Assembly: GCA_023369685.1 (NCBI GenBank)
Contig: SACZ01000005.1
Span: forward strand, 186,001 to 250,000
Direction of reading: 5' to 3'
DNA length: 64,000 nt
Origin: Prolixibacteraceae bacterium JC049
GTDB lineage: Bacteria > Bacteroidota > Bacteroidia > Bacteroidales > Prolixibacteraceae
Shown here: positions 35,689 through 43,981 of the stretch, piece by piece
Position numbering within the stretch: the first letter of the stretch is position 1
Layout: each line of letters starts with the position of its first letter
Notes under the pieces: model-generated
The model's input: only the letters and a program-made list of their open reading frames with translations
Database searches by the model: none
What the model was told of the DNA's origin: nothing
Made by a program: the position numbers and the translations under genes

Positions 35689-36321
35689 ATGGAAGACATT
35701 CAATTAGCTGTTGCCAAGAAACTTCTTGACATTAACACCATCAAAATCCAACCGAACAGTCCTTTTACTTGGGCATCTGGCTGGAAAGCACCTATTTATT
35801 GCGATAACCGTAAAATTTTATCGTATCCTGAAACGCGTACTTTCATTTACAAGCAATTTGCAAAAGTAATTCGCGAGAAATATCCTCAGGCTGAAGTTAT
35901 TGCAGGGGTTGCTACCGGAGCAATTGCTCATGGTGCTTTAGTAGCCGAAGAGCTTGGCCTTCCATTCATCTATGTTCGTTCAAAGCCAAAAGGTCACGGA
36001 CTAGAAAACCTAATTGAAGGCGATTTGCAACCTAACCAAAAGGTAGTTATCGTTGAAGATCTGATTTCTACAGGAATGAGTAGTTTAAATGCATCTCATG
36101 CTGTTTCGAACTACGGAGCAGACGTATTAGGAATGGTTGCTATTTTCACGTACAACTTCCCTACAGCCAACCAAAACTTCAAAGAAGCAGGTGTTGAACT
36201 AACAACTCTTAGCTGTTACCAAGCACTTATTCAAGAAGCAACAACTCGTGGCGAAGTACAAGAATCGGATTATCAAAGCTTAATGGAGTGGAGAGAAGAT
36301 CCTGCTAACTGGAAGAAATAA
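35689..36321 (+). CDS. pyrE: Orotate phosphoribosyltransferase
   Basis: Fifth step of pyrimidine synthesis: it joins orotate to PRPP to give OMP. The 210 residues include FTWASGWKAPIYCDNRKIL (orotate-site region), VIAGVATGAIAHGALVAEELG, and YVRSKPKGHG (catalytic loop lysines). The PRPP-binding motif is VVIVEDLISTGMSS (about 120-133). It is a single-gene unit: its own promoter-like element lies 117 bp upstream and a strong terminator follows within 25 bp. It links metabolically to carAB elsewhere in the window. Confidence 0.97.
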   Translation: MEDIQLAVAKKLLDINTIKIQPNSPFTWASGWKAPIYCDNRKILSYPETRTFIYKQFAKVIREKYPQAEVIAGVATGAIAHGALVAEELGLPFIYVRSKPKGHGLENLIEGDLQPNQKVVIVEDLISTGMSSLNASHAVSNYGADVLGMVAIFTYNFPTANQNFKEAGVELTTLSCYQALIQEATTRGEVQESDYQSLMEWREDPANWKK

Positions 36322-36335
36322 TCGTAGCATTTTTA

Positions 36336-36343
36336 TACATTTG
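36336..36343 (+). promoter_or_regulatory. Promoter -7 element for the SRPBCC gene
   Basis: TACATTTG matches TAnnTTTG. It lies between the pyrE stop codon and the pyrE terminator, so a transcript starting near 36350 would begin within the terminator hairpin. Confidence 0.4.
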
Positions 36344-36344
36344 C

Positions 36345-36374
36345 AGCCAGATTCATAGTGAGTCTGGCTTTTTT
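36345..36374 (+). terminator. Intrinsic terminator of pyrE
   Basis: AGCCAGATTCA (36345-36355) pairs with TGAGTCTGGCT (36359-36369) through eleven pairs with one G-U around a TAG loop, followed by a T run. Confidence 0.88.
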
Positions 36375-36394
36375 ATTTTGTAAAAACTACTATT

Positions 36395-36862
36395 ATGGCG
36401 ACTTGTAAATATGTAAGCGACGTAAAAATTATTCATAATAACCAGGAGTTGATTTACAACTTCTTGTCTAATTTCGAAAATCTGGCTAAATTCTTTAATG
36501 AAGAGGCCATGGAGAAGATTGCTGAGCAGGCTCCTAAAAAATTCAAGCTGAAAGATTTTAAAGCCGATCAGGACACATGTACTTTCGTGGTAGAAGGATT
36601 TGGTGAAACAGGTTTGCGCATCATCGAGCGCGAAGAACCTAAAAGCATTAAAATTACTGGTAATGGAACCGTTCCATTCGAGTTTTATTTTTGGGTGCAG
36701 CTTTTACCAGTTGACACTTACCAAACAAAACTTCGCTTAACTCTTCATGCCGAGTTAAACATGATGATGAAGATGATGTTGGGGAAGAAATTGGAAGAAG
36801 GTATCAATCAGGTGGCCGAAGGCTTCACCAAAATACCATTTCACTTGTTAGCTCAACAGTAA
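36395..36862 (+). CDS. SRPBCC / START-like domain protein
   Basis: A 155-residue cytoplasmic protein. An N-terminal YVSDVKIIHNNQELIYNFLSNFENLAKFF is followed by alternating strands, GFGETGLRIIEREEPKSIKITG and PFEFYFWVQLLPVDTYQTKLRLTLHAEL. A long C-terminal helix (KKLEEGINQVAEGFTKIPF) closes the fold. This is the helix-grip fold of SRPBCC/polyketide-cyclase-like proteins, common in Bacteroidota as short single-domain proteins. The ligand is unknown; lipids or other hydrophobic molecules are usual in the family. It is a single-gene unit bounded by terminators on both sides. Confidence 0.85.
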   Translation: MATCKYVSDVKIIHNNQELIYNFLSNFENLAKFFNEEAMEKIAEQAPKKFKLKDFKADQDTCTFVVEGFGETGLRIIEREEPKSIKITGNGTVPFEFYFWVQLLPVDTYQTKLRLTLHAELNMMMKMMLGKKLEEGINQVAEGFTKIPFHLLAQQ

Positions 36863-36872
36863 CAATATTTCA

Positions 36873-36906
36873 AAGCCGATTCCGAACCAAGAATCGGCTT
36901 TTTTAT
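36873..36906 (+). terminator. Intrinsic terminator after the SRPBCC gene
   Basis: AAGCCGATTC (36873-36882) pairs perfectly with GAATCGGCTT (36891-36900) around an 8-base loop, followed by six T residues. The rest of the 316-bp gap to pfkA holds a promoter element and a leader hairpin but no gene. Confidence 0.9.
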
Positions 36907-37063
36907 TTCACTCCTAACACTTCTCAATTCTATATCAGGTTCTTAATTAGGTCTTATCTTCTATTTTTCTCTCCCAATCAGGCTTTTCGTTCTCCTAATG
37001 TTACCGATCATTAAATAAGTTCAATTTTTCCCGAAACAAGAGATCACTTCATGGGTTTTCGCT

Positions 37064-37071
37064 TAATTTTG
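37064..37071 (+). promoter_or_regulatory. Promoter -7 element for pfkA
   Basis: TAATTTTG matches TAnnTTTG, with transcription expected from about 37078 and a 100-nt leader. Within the leader, CAACCTGA (37132-37139) pairs with TCAGGTTG (37149-37156). This 8-bp hairpin ends 22 bp ahead of the start codon. Confidence 0.55.
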
Positions 37072-37178
37072 TGTAGGCTCGAAAAAAGTTTTACTTGTAA
37101 AGCTGTTAGAAATTTGGGCTTCTTTATCTGACAACCTGAAAGCCAAAATCAGGTTGATAATATTTTCAAAAAGTAAAA

Positions 37179-38186
37179 ATGGCAGAAATACCAAACATCA
37201 AGAAGAGGGGCGAAATTAAACGCATTGGCGTTTTAACCTCAGGAGGCGATGCGCCAGGGATGAATCCGGCAATACGTGCAGTGACACGTTCTGGAATTCA
37301 TAAAGGATTAGAAGTTTTTGGAGTGATGAACGGTTATCAAGGGATGATTGAGGGAAATATTGTTCCTTTAACATCTGATGACGTGAGTGGCATTCTTCAA
37401 AAGGGAGGTACAATTCTAAAAACAGCGCGTAGTAAAGATTTCAGAACTGAAGAAGGACGAGCAAAGGCCTATAAAAACCTGATGAAACTCGAAATTGATG
37501 CATTGGTAGTTATCGGTGGAGATGGATCATTCATGGGAGCTTCTATTTTCTCCAAAGAATACGATATTCCGGTGGTTGGTATTCCTGGAACCATCGATAA
37601 CGACATGTATGGAACCGAATATACTTTGGGTTACGATACTGCTATGAACACTGTTATCGATGCTGTCGATAAAATTAAAGATACAGCCAGTTCTCACGGA
37701 CGCATTTTCTTCGTTGAAGTAATGGGGCGTGAGGCCGGCCTGCTGGCCCTTAGTTCTGGAATTGCATGTGGTGCAGAAGCCATTATCATTCCAGAAGCCG
37801 ACGAAGGCGATAAAGATCTTCAGAAATACCTGAAAAACTACAAAAAGAAAAAGAATAGCGGCATTGTAATGGTTGCCGAAGGAGACAAGGCAGGAGGTGC
37901 TTTAAAGCTGGCAGAACGTGTAACCAGCGATTACCCAGACCTGGATGTTCGTGTTTCCATTTTAGGGCACATGCAACGAGGAGGCAATCCGACAGGAACA
38001 GATCGTGTAATTGCCACCCAGATGGGAGTTGCTGCAGTTGAAGCATTACTCGATGATCAGAAAAGTATCATGATTGGTTATGTGAATAGCAAAATCACTC
38101 ATGTTCCTTTCAACAAAACAGTTAAGGCCAACCGTCCAATCGACCATGATCTTTTGGACATCCAAAAGGCTCTTAACAAATGGTAA
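37179..38186 (+). CDS. pfkA: ATP-dependent 6-phosphofructokinase
   Basis: Phosphorylates fructose 6-phosphate, the committed step of glycolysis. The 335 residues show the standard order. IGVLTSGGDAPGMNPAIRAV is the ATP loop. VVIGGDGSFMGA has glycine after GGD, the ATP-type rather than the PPi-type aspartate. The catalytic region is VVGIPGTIDNDM (T-x-D-N-D), followed by VEVMGREAGLLALSSGIACGA and the substrate-binding LGHMQRGGNPTGTDR. It is a stand-alone gene with its own promoter-like element and a strong shared terminator. A 22-residue N-terminal extension precedes the fold, as seen in other Bacteroidota. Confidence 0.96.
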   Translation: MAEIPNIKKRGEIKRIGVLTSGGDAPGMNPAIRAVTRSGIHKGLEVFGVMNGYQGMIEGNIVPLTSDDVSGILQKGGTILKTARSKDFRTEEGRAKAYKNLMKLEIDALVVIGGDGSFMGASIFSKEYDIPVVGIPGTIDNDMYGTEYTLGYDTAMNTVIDAVDKIKDTASSHGRIFFVEVMGREAGLLALSSGIACGAEAIIIPEADEGDKDLQKYLKNYKKKKNSGIVMVAEGDKAGGALKLAERVTSDYPDLDVRVSILGHMQRGGNPTGTDRVIATQMGVAAVEALLDDQKSIMIGYVNSKITHVPFNKTVKANRPIDHDLLDIQKALNKW

Positions 38187-38218
38187 GCCAATAGAAAGAA
38201 AACAATCAGATAAGACAC

Positions 38219-38244
38219 AAAAAAGCCCGGATATCCGGGCTTTT
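38219..38244. terminator. Bidirectional terminator between pfkA and the DUF302 gene
   Basis: A perfect 24-bp palindrome (half-site AAAAGCCCGGAT, 38221-38244) with A runs on the left and T runs on the right. It works as an A/U-flanked GC stem on both strands, for pfkA (+) and the oxidase operon (-). Confidence 0.93.
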
Positions 38245-38245
38245 C

Positions 38246-38722
38246 TTATTTCAATGCTTTTTCAATAATTGCAATATTTTCGGTTGCCGCATCGGCCATT
38301 ACCTCTTTAGGTAAGCCTCCCATCAGTTTCGACATTGTAGGTGAATTCATCATTGTTACATAAGTCGAGCCATCCGACTTCTCATACACTGCCAATCGGC
38401 ATGGCATCATTGCTGCCACTTGCCGCTCATTGTCTTTACTCAGTAAACGATAAGCATGTTGTGGCTTACAAACCGAGAAAACATAAACAGGCCTTACTTC
38501 AAAGCCATGTTTTTCCATGGTCTTTTGCAGGTTATACTGATTGGGAATACTCCACTTGGCATTTTTTGTCTCCTGCTCGATACGTTGTAATGTTTGTTCG
38601 AAATTATGTGGCGACTTCCATGTTTTAAAAAACTTCTTCGGAGCATTAATAAATACAATTAGCACTAGTAAACCAGCACCAACAACTACTCCAACTAATA
38701 ATCCTATCCAAAACTTTTCCAT
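38246..38722 (-). CDS. DUF302-domain membrane-anchored protein
   Basis: A 158-residue protein. It has an N-terminal membrane helix (IGLLVGVVVGAGLLVLIVFI, about 6-25) and a soluble DUF302 domain. Conserved-looking segments are VRPVYVFSVCKPQHAYRLLS and VAAMMPCRLAVYEKSDGSTYV. MMNSPTMSKLMGG and the final ENIAIIEKAL helix follow. It lies 17 bp after cyoE and is the last gene of the caa3 oxidase run, which suggests a role linked to oxidase biogenesis or redox state. The two cysteines (VCKP, PCRL) are compatible with that but prove nothing. Function unknown. Confidence 0.84.
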   Translation of the reverse strand: MEKFWIGLLVGVVVGAGLLVLIVFINAPKKFFKTWKSPHNFEQTLQRIEQETKNAKWSIPNQYNLQKTMEKHGFEVRPVYVFSVCKPQHAYRLLSKDNERQVAAMMPCRLAVYEKSDGSTYVTMMNSPTMSKLMGGLPKEVMADAATENIAIIEKALK

Positions 38723-38739
38723 GATTGTACCTTTTAGTT

Positions 38740-39606
38740 TTAAATGAATCCTTCGATACTCAATACCAACATCATCAACAAATACAACACATTAAGTCGA
38801 AGAAATATACTTCTAGGCTGAAAATCTTTCTTTACAAAAAGCATCAGCGTGCTAAATATTATCAGATAGAAAACCACAAAGAACACCAGAAAACTGATGA
38901 ACTGAGAAGATATAATTCCTTTGAAAGGAATCAATAAAGCAGAAGCCATTGCCACCAATATCCAGGTATAAGTCAAACGAATCAACTGATTCTTAGAGAA
39001 CACTTTGCTTAATGTCGGCATGTTGGCCAGCGAATATTGATCGCCATAAAGCATCAGTAATAACCAGAAATGTGGAATTTGTCCAATGAAGAAGAAAAGC
39101 GCTACAATCCATATGGTTGGATTGGTTATAGCACCTCCTGCAGCCACCCAGCCAATTAAGGGCGGCAGAGCTCCCGTCACCGAGCCTGGAATAACTGCAA
39201 ATGCAGTTACTTTCTTCAAAGGAGTGTAAATAACATTATACCACAGAAGAGCAATGAAAGCCAACAGCATAACCAACTGACTTTGTATTGGAATTAAAAG
39301 AGCAAATCCAACGAATCCAAACATTAAACTCATCAACCAGGCCTGTCCCGTTGTTAATAATCCTTGTGGTAATGGACGTGTTTGAGTACGCGGCATCATT
39401 CCATCTTCTCGCTTTTCCTGGATATGATTAATGGTTGAAGAACTGGCTGATATAAGGAATATTCCCAATGTCAACAAGATGGCATTGATATCGAATTCTC
39501 CTTTGAAAAAAAGATAACCAGCCAATGCCGAAAGGCCGACAGGTAACGAAATTTTAAACTTCCCCATTACCGGCATTAATCGAATGAATTTGTTTGCGCT
39601 ACTCAA
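38740..39606 (-). CDS. cyoE: Protoheme IX farnesyltransferase (heme O synthase)
   Basis: A 288-residue UbiA-family membrane enzyme with about 8-9 helices. It converts heme B to heme O for the caa3 oxidase encoded just upstream. The prenyl-diphosphate-binding acidic motifs are less canonical than in some homologues, but STINHIQEKREDGMMPRTQTRPLPQGLL holds the N-x-x-x-x-x-x-D...R-T...R-P-L-P signature typical of CyoE/CtaB. LWYNVIYTPLKKVT and GSVTGALPPLIGW are also diagnostic. It follows coxB by 65 bp on the same strand. CtaA (heme A synthase) is not in the window. Confidence 0.93.
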   Translation of the reverse strand: MSSANKFIRLMPVMGKFKISLPVGLSALAGYLFFKGEFDINAILLTLGIFLISASSSTINHIQEKREDGMMPRTQTRPLPQGLLTTGQAWLMSLMFGFVGFALLIPIQSQLVMLLAFIALLWYNVIYTPLKKVTAFAVIPGSVTGALPPLIGWVAAGGAITNPTIWIVALFFFIGQIPHFWLLLMLYGDQYSLANMPTLSKVFSKNQLIRLTYTWILVAMASALLIPFKGIISSQFISFLVFFVVFYLIIFSTLMLFVKKDFQPRSIFLRLNVLYLLMMLVLSIEGFI

Positions 39607-39671
39607 TTGTAATTCCTTTCTGTAAAGTATCTTCGGATTTCTTTAATCTGATAATCCGAAAATCTGGATTT

Positions 39672-40622
39672 CTATTTTAGTGTTTTCAAGTATTCAATAA
39701 TTAAATCGACATCCTTATCGGTTAGTTGCTCTTTATACGACAACATTAACCCTTTCTTATAGCCTTTTACTATTTCAGCATTTGGATCCATTATCGATTT
39801 TCGGATATATTCGTCATCAACCGTAATTTCAACCTCCTCTTTCCCTCTTTTCACAACATGCTTTGCACCATAGATTCCTTTAAACGTAGGTCCAATTAGC
39901 TTTGTACCATTAAATGAATGACATGCTACACACCCCGTTTTCTGCAGTAATGCTAATCCTTGTGCTCCTGGTTTTGCTGCTTTATCAGCCACAGGGGCAG
40001 CACTCTTATCTTTATACCACTTATCAAACTTCTCCTGAGGCATCACCACTGCAGCTGTGTACATATAAGAGTGATTCAATCCACAATATTCGGTACAAAA
40101 CAGGTCGAATTTTCCTTCTTTTTGAGGAATAAACCAAGTAGAATGATCCTTCCTTCCAGGTACCATATCACTCTTAACCCGGAAAGCAGGAATCGATAAA
40201 CCATGTATCACATCCAATGCTTTCAGGTTCAACTTAACGGGTCTGTCTTTAGGAATATATAACGTATCGGTCCTTTTTCCATTTTCATACTGAAACTGAA
40301 AGTTCCACATTCGGGCTACTGCCGTAATTTCCATTGCTCCATCAGGAGCAGGTCCGGTAACCGGCTTATACCCTTTCCAACCATAATAAAACATCAACAT
40401 TACCAGAATCAGAGGTATTCCGGTCCATATAATTTCCAGTTTTACACTTCCATCAATCTGAACTGCTTTCGGGTGTCTCTTTTTGTTGTACTTATAAACA
40501 AAATAGAGCATAACAATGGTCAGTCCTATCAAAAACAAGAACGAAATAGATAGTATGATCCAAAATGCCTTATCGACACCAGCAACCAAATTCGAAGCAT
40601 CAATCATTTCTCGGTTTATCAT
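39672..40622 (-). CDS. coxB: Cytochrome c oxidase subunit II with fused cytochrome c domain (caa3 type)
   Basis: A 316-residue electron-entry subunit. Two membrane helices lie at about 19-44 and 66-82. A periplasmic cupredoxin domain with the CuA ligands H140, C176, C180, H184 and M187 follows (CTEYCGLNHSYM). A linker leads to a C-terminal cytochrome c domain with heme motif CVACH at 231-235 and a late methionine ligand (KGLMLSY). The fused cytochrome marks a caa3-type oxidase. It is in an operon with coxA, coxC and coxD, 11 bp after coxD. Confidence 0.95.
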   Translation of the reverse strand: MINREMIDASNLVAGVDKAFWIILSISFLFLIGLTIVMLYFVYKYNKKRHPKAVQIDGSVKLEIIWTGIPLILVMLMFYYGWKGYKPVTGPAPDGAMEITAVARMWNFQFQYENGKRTDTLYIPKDRPVKLNLKALDVIHGLSIPAFRVKSDMVPGRKDHSTWFIPQKEGKFDLFCTEYCGLNHSYMYTAAVVMPQEKFDKWYKDKSAAPVADKAAKPGAQGLALLQKTGCVACHSFNGTKLIGPTFKGIYGAKHVVKRGKEEVEITVDDEYIRKSIMDPNAEIVKGYKKGLMLSYKEQLTDKDVDLIIEYLKTLK

Positions 40623-40633
40623 AGTCAGTCAAA

Positions 40634-40918
40634 TTATCGGTACATGTAATCCATAAATGTTATTGCCACCACTGCTGCAAACACCAGCACTATCAGTGCT
40701 ACAAAAATTCGTAATATCACATTGTCAAACTTCAAGTGCATGAAATATGACAAAACCAACCACGACTTTAACGAAGCCAATATCAAGGCTCCTGCAGTAG
40801 TAAATTCTCCCAATTCAATGTGTGTAACTCCAATGGAAATAAAAGTCAAAGCAATTAAACCAATCAGAATATAGACATATGTTTTAATGGGAACTATATG
40901 ATGTTTTTCGTTTTCCAT
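40634..40918 (-). CDS. coxD: Cytochrome c oxidase subunit IV (prokaryotic type)
   Basis: A 94-residue subunit with three hydrophobic helices (TYVYILIGLIALTFISIGVTHI; AGALILASLKSWLVLSYFMHL; IFVALIVLVFAAVVAITFMDY). The SLKSWLVLSYFMHLKFD segment is the COX4_pro signature. The longer frame starts at 40963 inside coxC. ATG 40916-40918 is chosen because it avoids a 40-bp overlap and begins MENEKHHIVPIKTY, as family members do. Spacing to coxC is then 5 bp. Small structural subunit of the caa3 oxidase. Confidence 0.88.
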   Translation of the reverse strand: MENEKHHIVPIKTYVYILIGLIALTFISIGVTHIELGEFTTAGALILASLKSWLVLSYFMHLKFDNVILRIFVALIVLVFAAVVAITFMDYMYR

Positions 40919-40923
40919 ATCAT

Positions 40924-41547
40924 TTAAGTTATCAAGTAAAACAATGGGAACAGGAATATCCAAACGATATCCACCAGGTGCCAGTAAAGTCCACTATTTT
41001 CCAACAATACATAGCGTTCGGCATTCACCTTTCGCTTTAATATTTTTGAATAAACCACGGCAATAAAAGCCACTCCTACAATTATATGCAGAGCATGTAG
41101 CCCGGTCATAAAGAAGTATAAGCCATAGAATAGTATTTCCCCTCTACTCATTTCCATAAGGTGGTCGGAACCAGGATATATTCCATGACTAATTTTTGCT
41201 CCCCATTCGAAATATTTATTGATCAAAAATGTTATTGCCAGCATCATAGTAATCTCCAGCATCACTTTTGTCAATCGAATATTGTTCTGTTGCAATGCAG
41301 TAATCGACATGGCAATTGTTGCACTACTGATAAGCAGTATCACAGTATTAATAGCCCCTACTCCAACATTTAACTCTTCGGCTGCCATATGAAATGCCTC
41401 TGGGTTCAGATACTTATAAACAGCATAAGTAATAAAGAGTCCGCCAAAGAGCAGCAATTCGGTAAATATGAATAACCACATTCCCAATTTCGATCCCTCA
41501 TGATCGTAATGGTCGTGTTCGTGCGTAGTTGTAACTTTTTCCATCAA
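40924..41547 (-). CDS. coxC: Cytochrome c oxidase subunit III
   Basis: A 207-residue integral membrane subunit with five helices, the short bacterial form of COX3. A histidine-rich N-terminus (HEHDHYDHEG) precedes KLGMWLFIFTELLLFGGLFITYAVYKYL. Family signatures include GLYFFMTGLHALHIIVGVAF and the C-terminal ENSGLYWHLVDIVWIFLFPLFYL. It follows coxA by 8 bp and precedes coxD by 5 bp, in the order sco-coxA-coxC-coxD-coxB. Confidence 0.94.
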   Translation of the reverse strand: MMEKVTTTHEHDHYDHEGSKLGMWLFIFTELLLFGGLFITYAVYKYLNPEAFHMAAEELNVGVGAINTVILLISSATIAMSITALQQNNIRLTKVMLEITMMLAITFLINKYFEWGAKISHGIYPGSDHLMEMSRGEILFYGLYFFMTGLHALHIIVGVAFIAVVYSKILKRKVNAERYVLLENSGLYWHLVDIVWIFLFPLFYLIT

Positions 41548-41555
41548 TAATTGAT

Positions 41556-43145
41556 TTAATATTCGTATGGTCCTTTTTCTACTACCGGAATTGTATCGAA
41601 ATTCTCAAGTGTTGGAGGAGAATCAACCTGCCACTCCAATGTTTTTCCATGCCATGGGTCTTTCTCGGCTTTCTTTCCTTTTCGGGCCGAAGTAACCAGG
41701 TTAATAATGATAATTGCCAAACCTGCTACCAATACCAAAGCACCAAACGAAGAGATTATATTTCCGCCATGAAATTGTTCTAAGTAATCGTAATAACGAC
41801 GAGGCATTCCGTACATTCCCAACCAGAACATTGGCATGTATAGCAACAAGAAACCAACAATAAATGTGTAGAAACCTACTTTGGCCCAACTTTCATCATA
41901 CATCTTTCCATACATCTTTGGGAACCAATAGTGCATAGCTCCAAAGAATGCCGTACCTACTCCTCCAAACATTACAAAGTGGAAGTGAGCAACCACAAAA
42001 GCTGTATCGTGCACCTGTACATCTGTAGCTACAGCTCCAAGAACAAGTCCTGTTAAACCACCAACCATAAATAAGAACAAGAAGCCCAATGCCCAATAAA
42101 GTGGCACTTTCAGGTTAATCGATCCTTTATACATGGTTGCAATCCAGTTGAACACTTTCACAGCACTAGGAATAGCTACAAGGAATGTCATTAATGAAAA
42201 TAGCCAAACCGCTGTATCACTCATTCCTGCAGTGTACATGTGATGTCCCCAAACAAAGTACCCCACAAATGCAATAAGCAATGTAGAAGCAACAACTGCT
42301 TTATATCCGAAAATTGTTTTTTGGGAGAATGTTGGAATAATCTCAGAGATGGTTCCCATGGCAGGTAAAATCATAATATAAACTGCTGGGTGAGAATAGA
42401 TCCAGAAAAGGTGCTGATAGAGCACTGGATCGCCTCCCAAAGCCGGATCGAAGAATCCAATATTCATGGTTCTTTCGGCTACCACCATTAGTAATGTAAT
42501 TCCAACAATCGGAGTTGAAAGCAACTGAATCCATCCTGTTGCATACAACGACCATGGGAAAAGAGGCATCTTCAGCCATGTCATTCCCGGAGCACGCATA
42601 CGGTGAATGGTTACAATAAAGTTCAGTCCTGTAAGAATTGATGAAAATCCAAGAATGAATGCACCAATAATAGCAGGCAACATAGTTGTAGATGTCTTAA
42701 AACTATAGGGTGCATAGAATGTCCAACCAGTATCTGGTGGTCCATCACCCATAAATTGCGACATCAATGCCACTACTGCTCCCAACACATAAATCCACCA
42801 ACTAAGCAAATTCAGTTTTGGGAAAGCAACATCCTTTGCTCCAATCATAATTGGCAATAAGAAATTACCAAAAACGGCTGGTAAGCCAGGAATGATAATC
42901 AGGAAAATCATTATTATACCATGGAAGGTAAATACCGCATTATAGGTTTGTGCTTCCATAATGGTCTTTCCCGGTGCAATCAATTCCAGCTTCATTGCTA
43001 ATCCAAGGCAGACTCCGACTATAAAAAAGGCTAAGATAGAATACAAGTAAAGTAAACCAATTCGCTTGTGATCGGTTGAAAGAATCCAGTTTAGAATTCC
43101 CGTTTTGTATTTCTTTACCTCATAGAAACTAACTTCTTGATTCAT
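41556..43145 (-). CDS. coxA: Cytochrome c oxidase subunit I, A2-type
   Basis: The catalytic heme-copper subunit: 529 residues with about 12 helices, carrying low-spin heme, heme a3 and CuB. FTFHGIIMI contains a low-spin heme histidine. IYSHPAVYIMILP (Y250, S251, H252, Y256) holds the CuB histidine and cross-linked tyrosine. VWGHHMYTAG provides the two CuB histidines, and HDTAFVVAHFHFVMFGG the axial heme histidines. The usual HPEVY glutamate is replaced: the sequence reads YSHPAVY, the marker of A2-type proton channels as in Thermus-like caa3 oxidases. It pairs with the cytochrome-c-bearing CoxB. Confidence 0.96.
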   Translation of the reverse strand: MNQEVSFYEVKKYKTGILNWILSTDHKRIGLLYLYSILAFFIVGVCLGLAMKLELIAPGKTIMEAQTYNAVFTFHGIIMIFLIIIPGLPAVFGNFLLPIMIGAKDVAFPKLNLLSWWIYVLGAVVALMSQFMGDGPPDTGWTFYAPYSFKTSTTMLPAIIGAFILGFSSILTGLNFIVTIHRMRAPGMTWLKMPLFPWSLYATGWIQLLSTPIVGITLLMVVAERTMNIGFFDPALGGDPVLYQHLFWIYSHPAVYIMILPAMGTISEIIPTFSQKTIFGYKAVVASTLLIAFVGYFVWGHHMYTAGMSDTAVWLFSLMTFLVAIPSAVKVFNWIATMYKGSINLKVPLYWALGFLFLFMVGGLTGLVLGAVATDVQVHDTAFVVAHFHFVMFGGVGTAFFGAMHYWFPKMYGKMYDESWAKVGFYTFIVGFLLLYMPMFWLGMYGMPRRYYDYLEQFHGGNIISSFGALVLVAGLAIIIINLVTSARKGKKAEKDPWHGKTLEWQVDSPPTLENFDTIPVVEKGPYEY

Positions 43146-43172
43146 AAAGATTCGGATATAATTGTTCGGTTA

Positions 43173-43955
43173 CTAATCTTTTTTTCTTCGGGGTTTGAAG
43201 ATTAAAAACAGGAATACTATCACTGCCAATGCCAAAATAAGCGTTGCCGATATCTTGGTTACATTTAGCACATAGGCCTGCCCCACAGGATCGTAGCTAT
43301 AGCAAAACTGTAGAACACGATTAACGGTAGGCATCGAATTTCCTTTGTTAGCCTCAATTACCGACATCTTCAGCTCAATGGGTAAAAAATATGTCCCATT
43401 CAAGTAGCGACAGATCATTTTGTCTTTATTCACAAAAACAATGGAAGCAGCATGTAGAAAGTCATTTCCTGCTTTTTTATATTTAAAACCAATGGCATTG
43501 GTTATTCGGGCAATACTGGTACTATCTGAAACGTAAAATTTCCACCCTTTTTCGGCTGAAATCTTTTTATTCATCTGCGCCAGGTAGTTGGCTTTCTTAT
43601 TTTTAGCCAAATCAATTCCTTCCGATGGATCGAAACTAATGGTTAACACCTGAAAATCTTTGCCCAAGTCCATATCCGACTTATCAATTACATCGGCAAT
43701 TCCGTCCATCAACGGACTGCAAACTCCGGGGCAACGGAAGTAAACCATGTTAATGATTGTGGGCTTATCAATTTCATCGATCAGGTTCACCTTTTTACCT
43801 GCTTCGTTGGTCACCCATACTTCTTTAGGTAGAAATTCATTTAAGTGTTCAACAATGCCAATTTCCGGATCGTTGGACTGGTCGTCGGCTCTACTAATTG
43901 GGCTTAGAGCCAGAATCAACCCTAATGTAAGAATAAGAGATTTTAGTTTCAGCAT
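43173..43955 (-). CDS. SCO1/SenC-family copper chaperone
   Basis: A 260-residue protein: signal peptide (LKSLILTLGLILALSPISRA), a thioredoxin-like domain outside, and a C-terminal membrane helix (ISATLILALAVIVFLFLIF). The copper-binding CxxxC is in VYFRCPGVCSPLMDG and the distal histidine in FLHAASIVFV. Proteins of this type deliver copper to the CuA centre of CoxB. It is the first gene of the caa3 operon, 27 bp ahead of coxA. A 22-bp palindrome lies 27 bp upstream of its start codon and may control the whole operon. Confidence 0.92.
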   Translation of the reverse strand: MLKLKSLILTLGLILALSPISRADDQSNDPEIGIVEHLNEFLPKEVWVTNEAGKKVNLIDEIDKPTIINMVYFRCPGVCSPLMDGIADVIDKSDMDLGKDFQVLTISFDPSEGIDLAKNKKANYLAQMNKKISAEKGWKFYVSDSTSIARITNAIGFKYKKAGNDFLHAASIVFVNKDKMICRYLNGTYFLPIELKMSVIEANKGNSMPTVNRVLQFCYSYDPVGQAYVLNVTKISATLILALAVIVFLFLIFKPRRKKD

Positions 43956-43981
43956 CAGAGTTAGGTTTTATGTTTGGTTTC

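Noticed and set aside
37179-38186. Pyrophosphate-dependent phosphofructokinase
   Set aside because: The GGDGS motif has glycine where PPi-type enzymes have aspartate, so the ATP-dependent form is preferred.
40919-40963. N-terminal extension of CoxD overlapping coxC
   Set aside because: It would overlap the coxC coding end by 40 bp and adds no family-like sequence; the ATG at 40918 fits.
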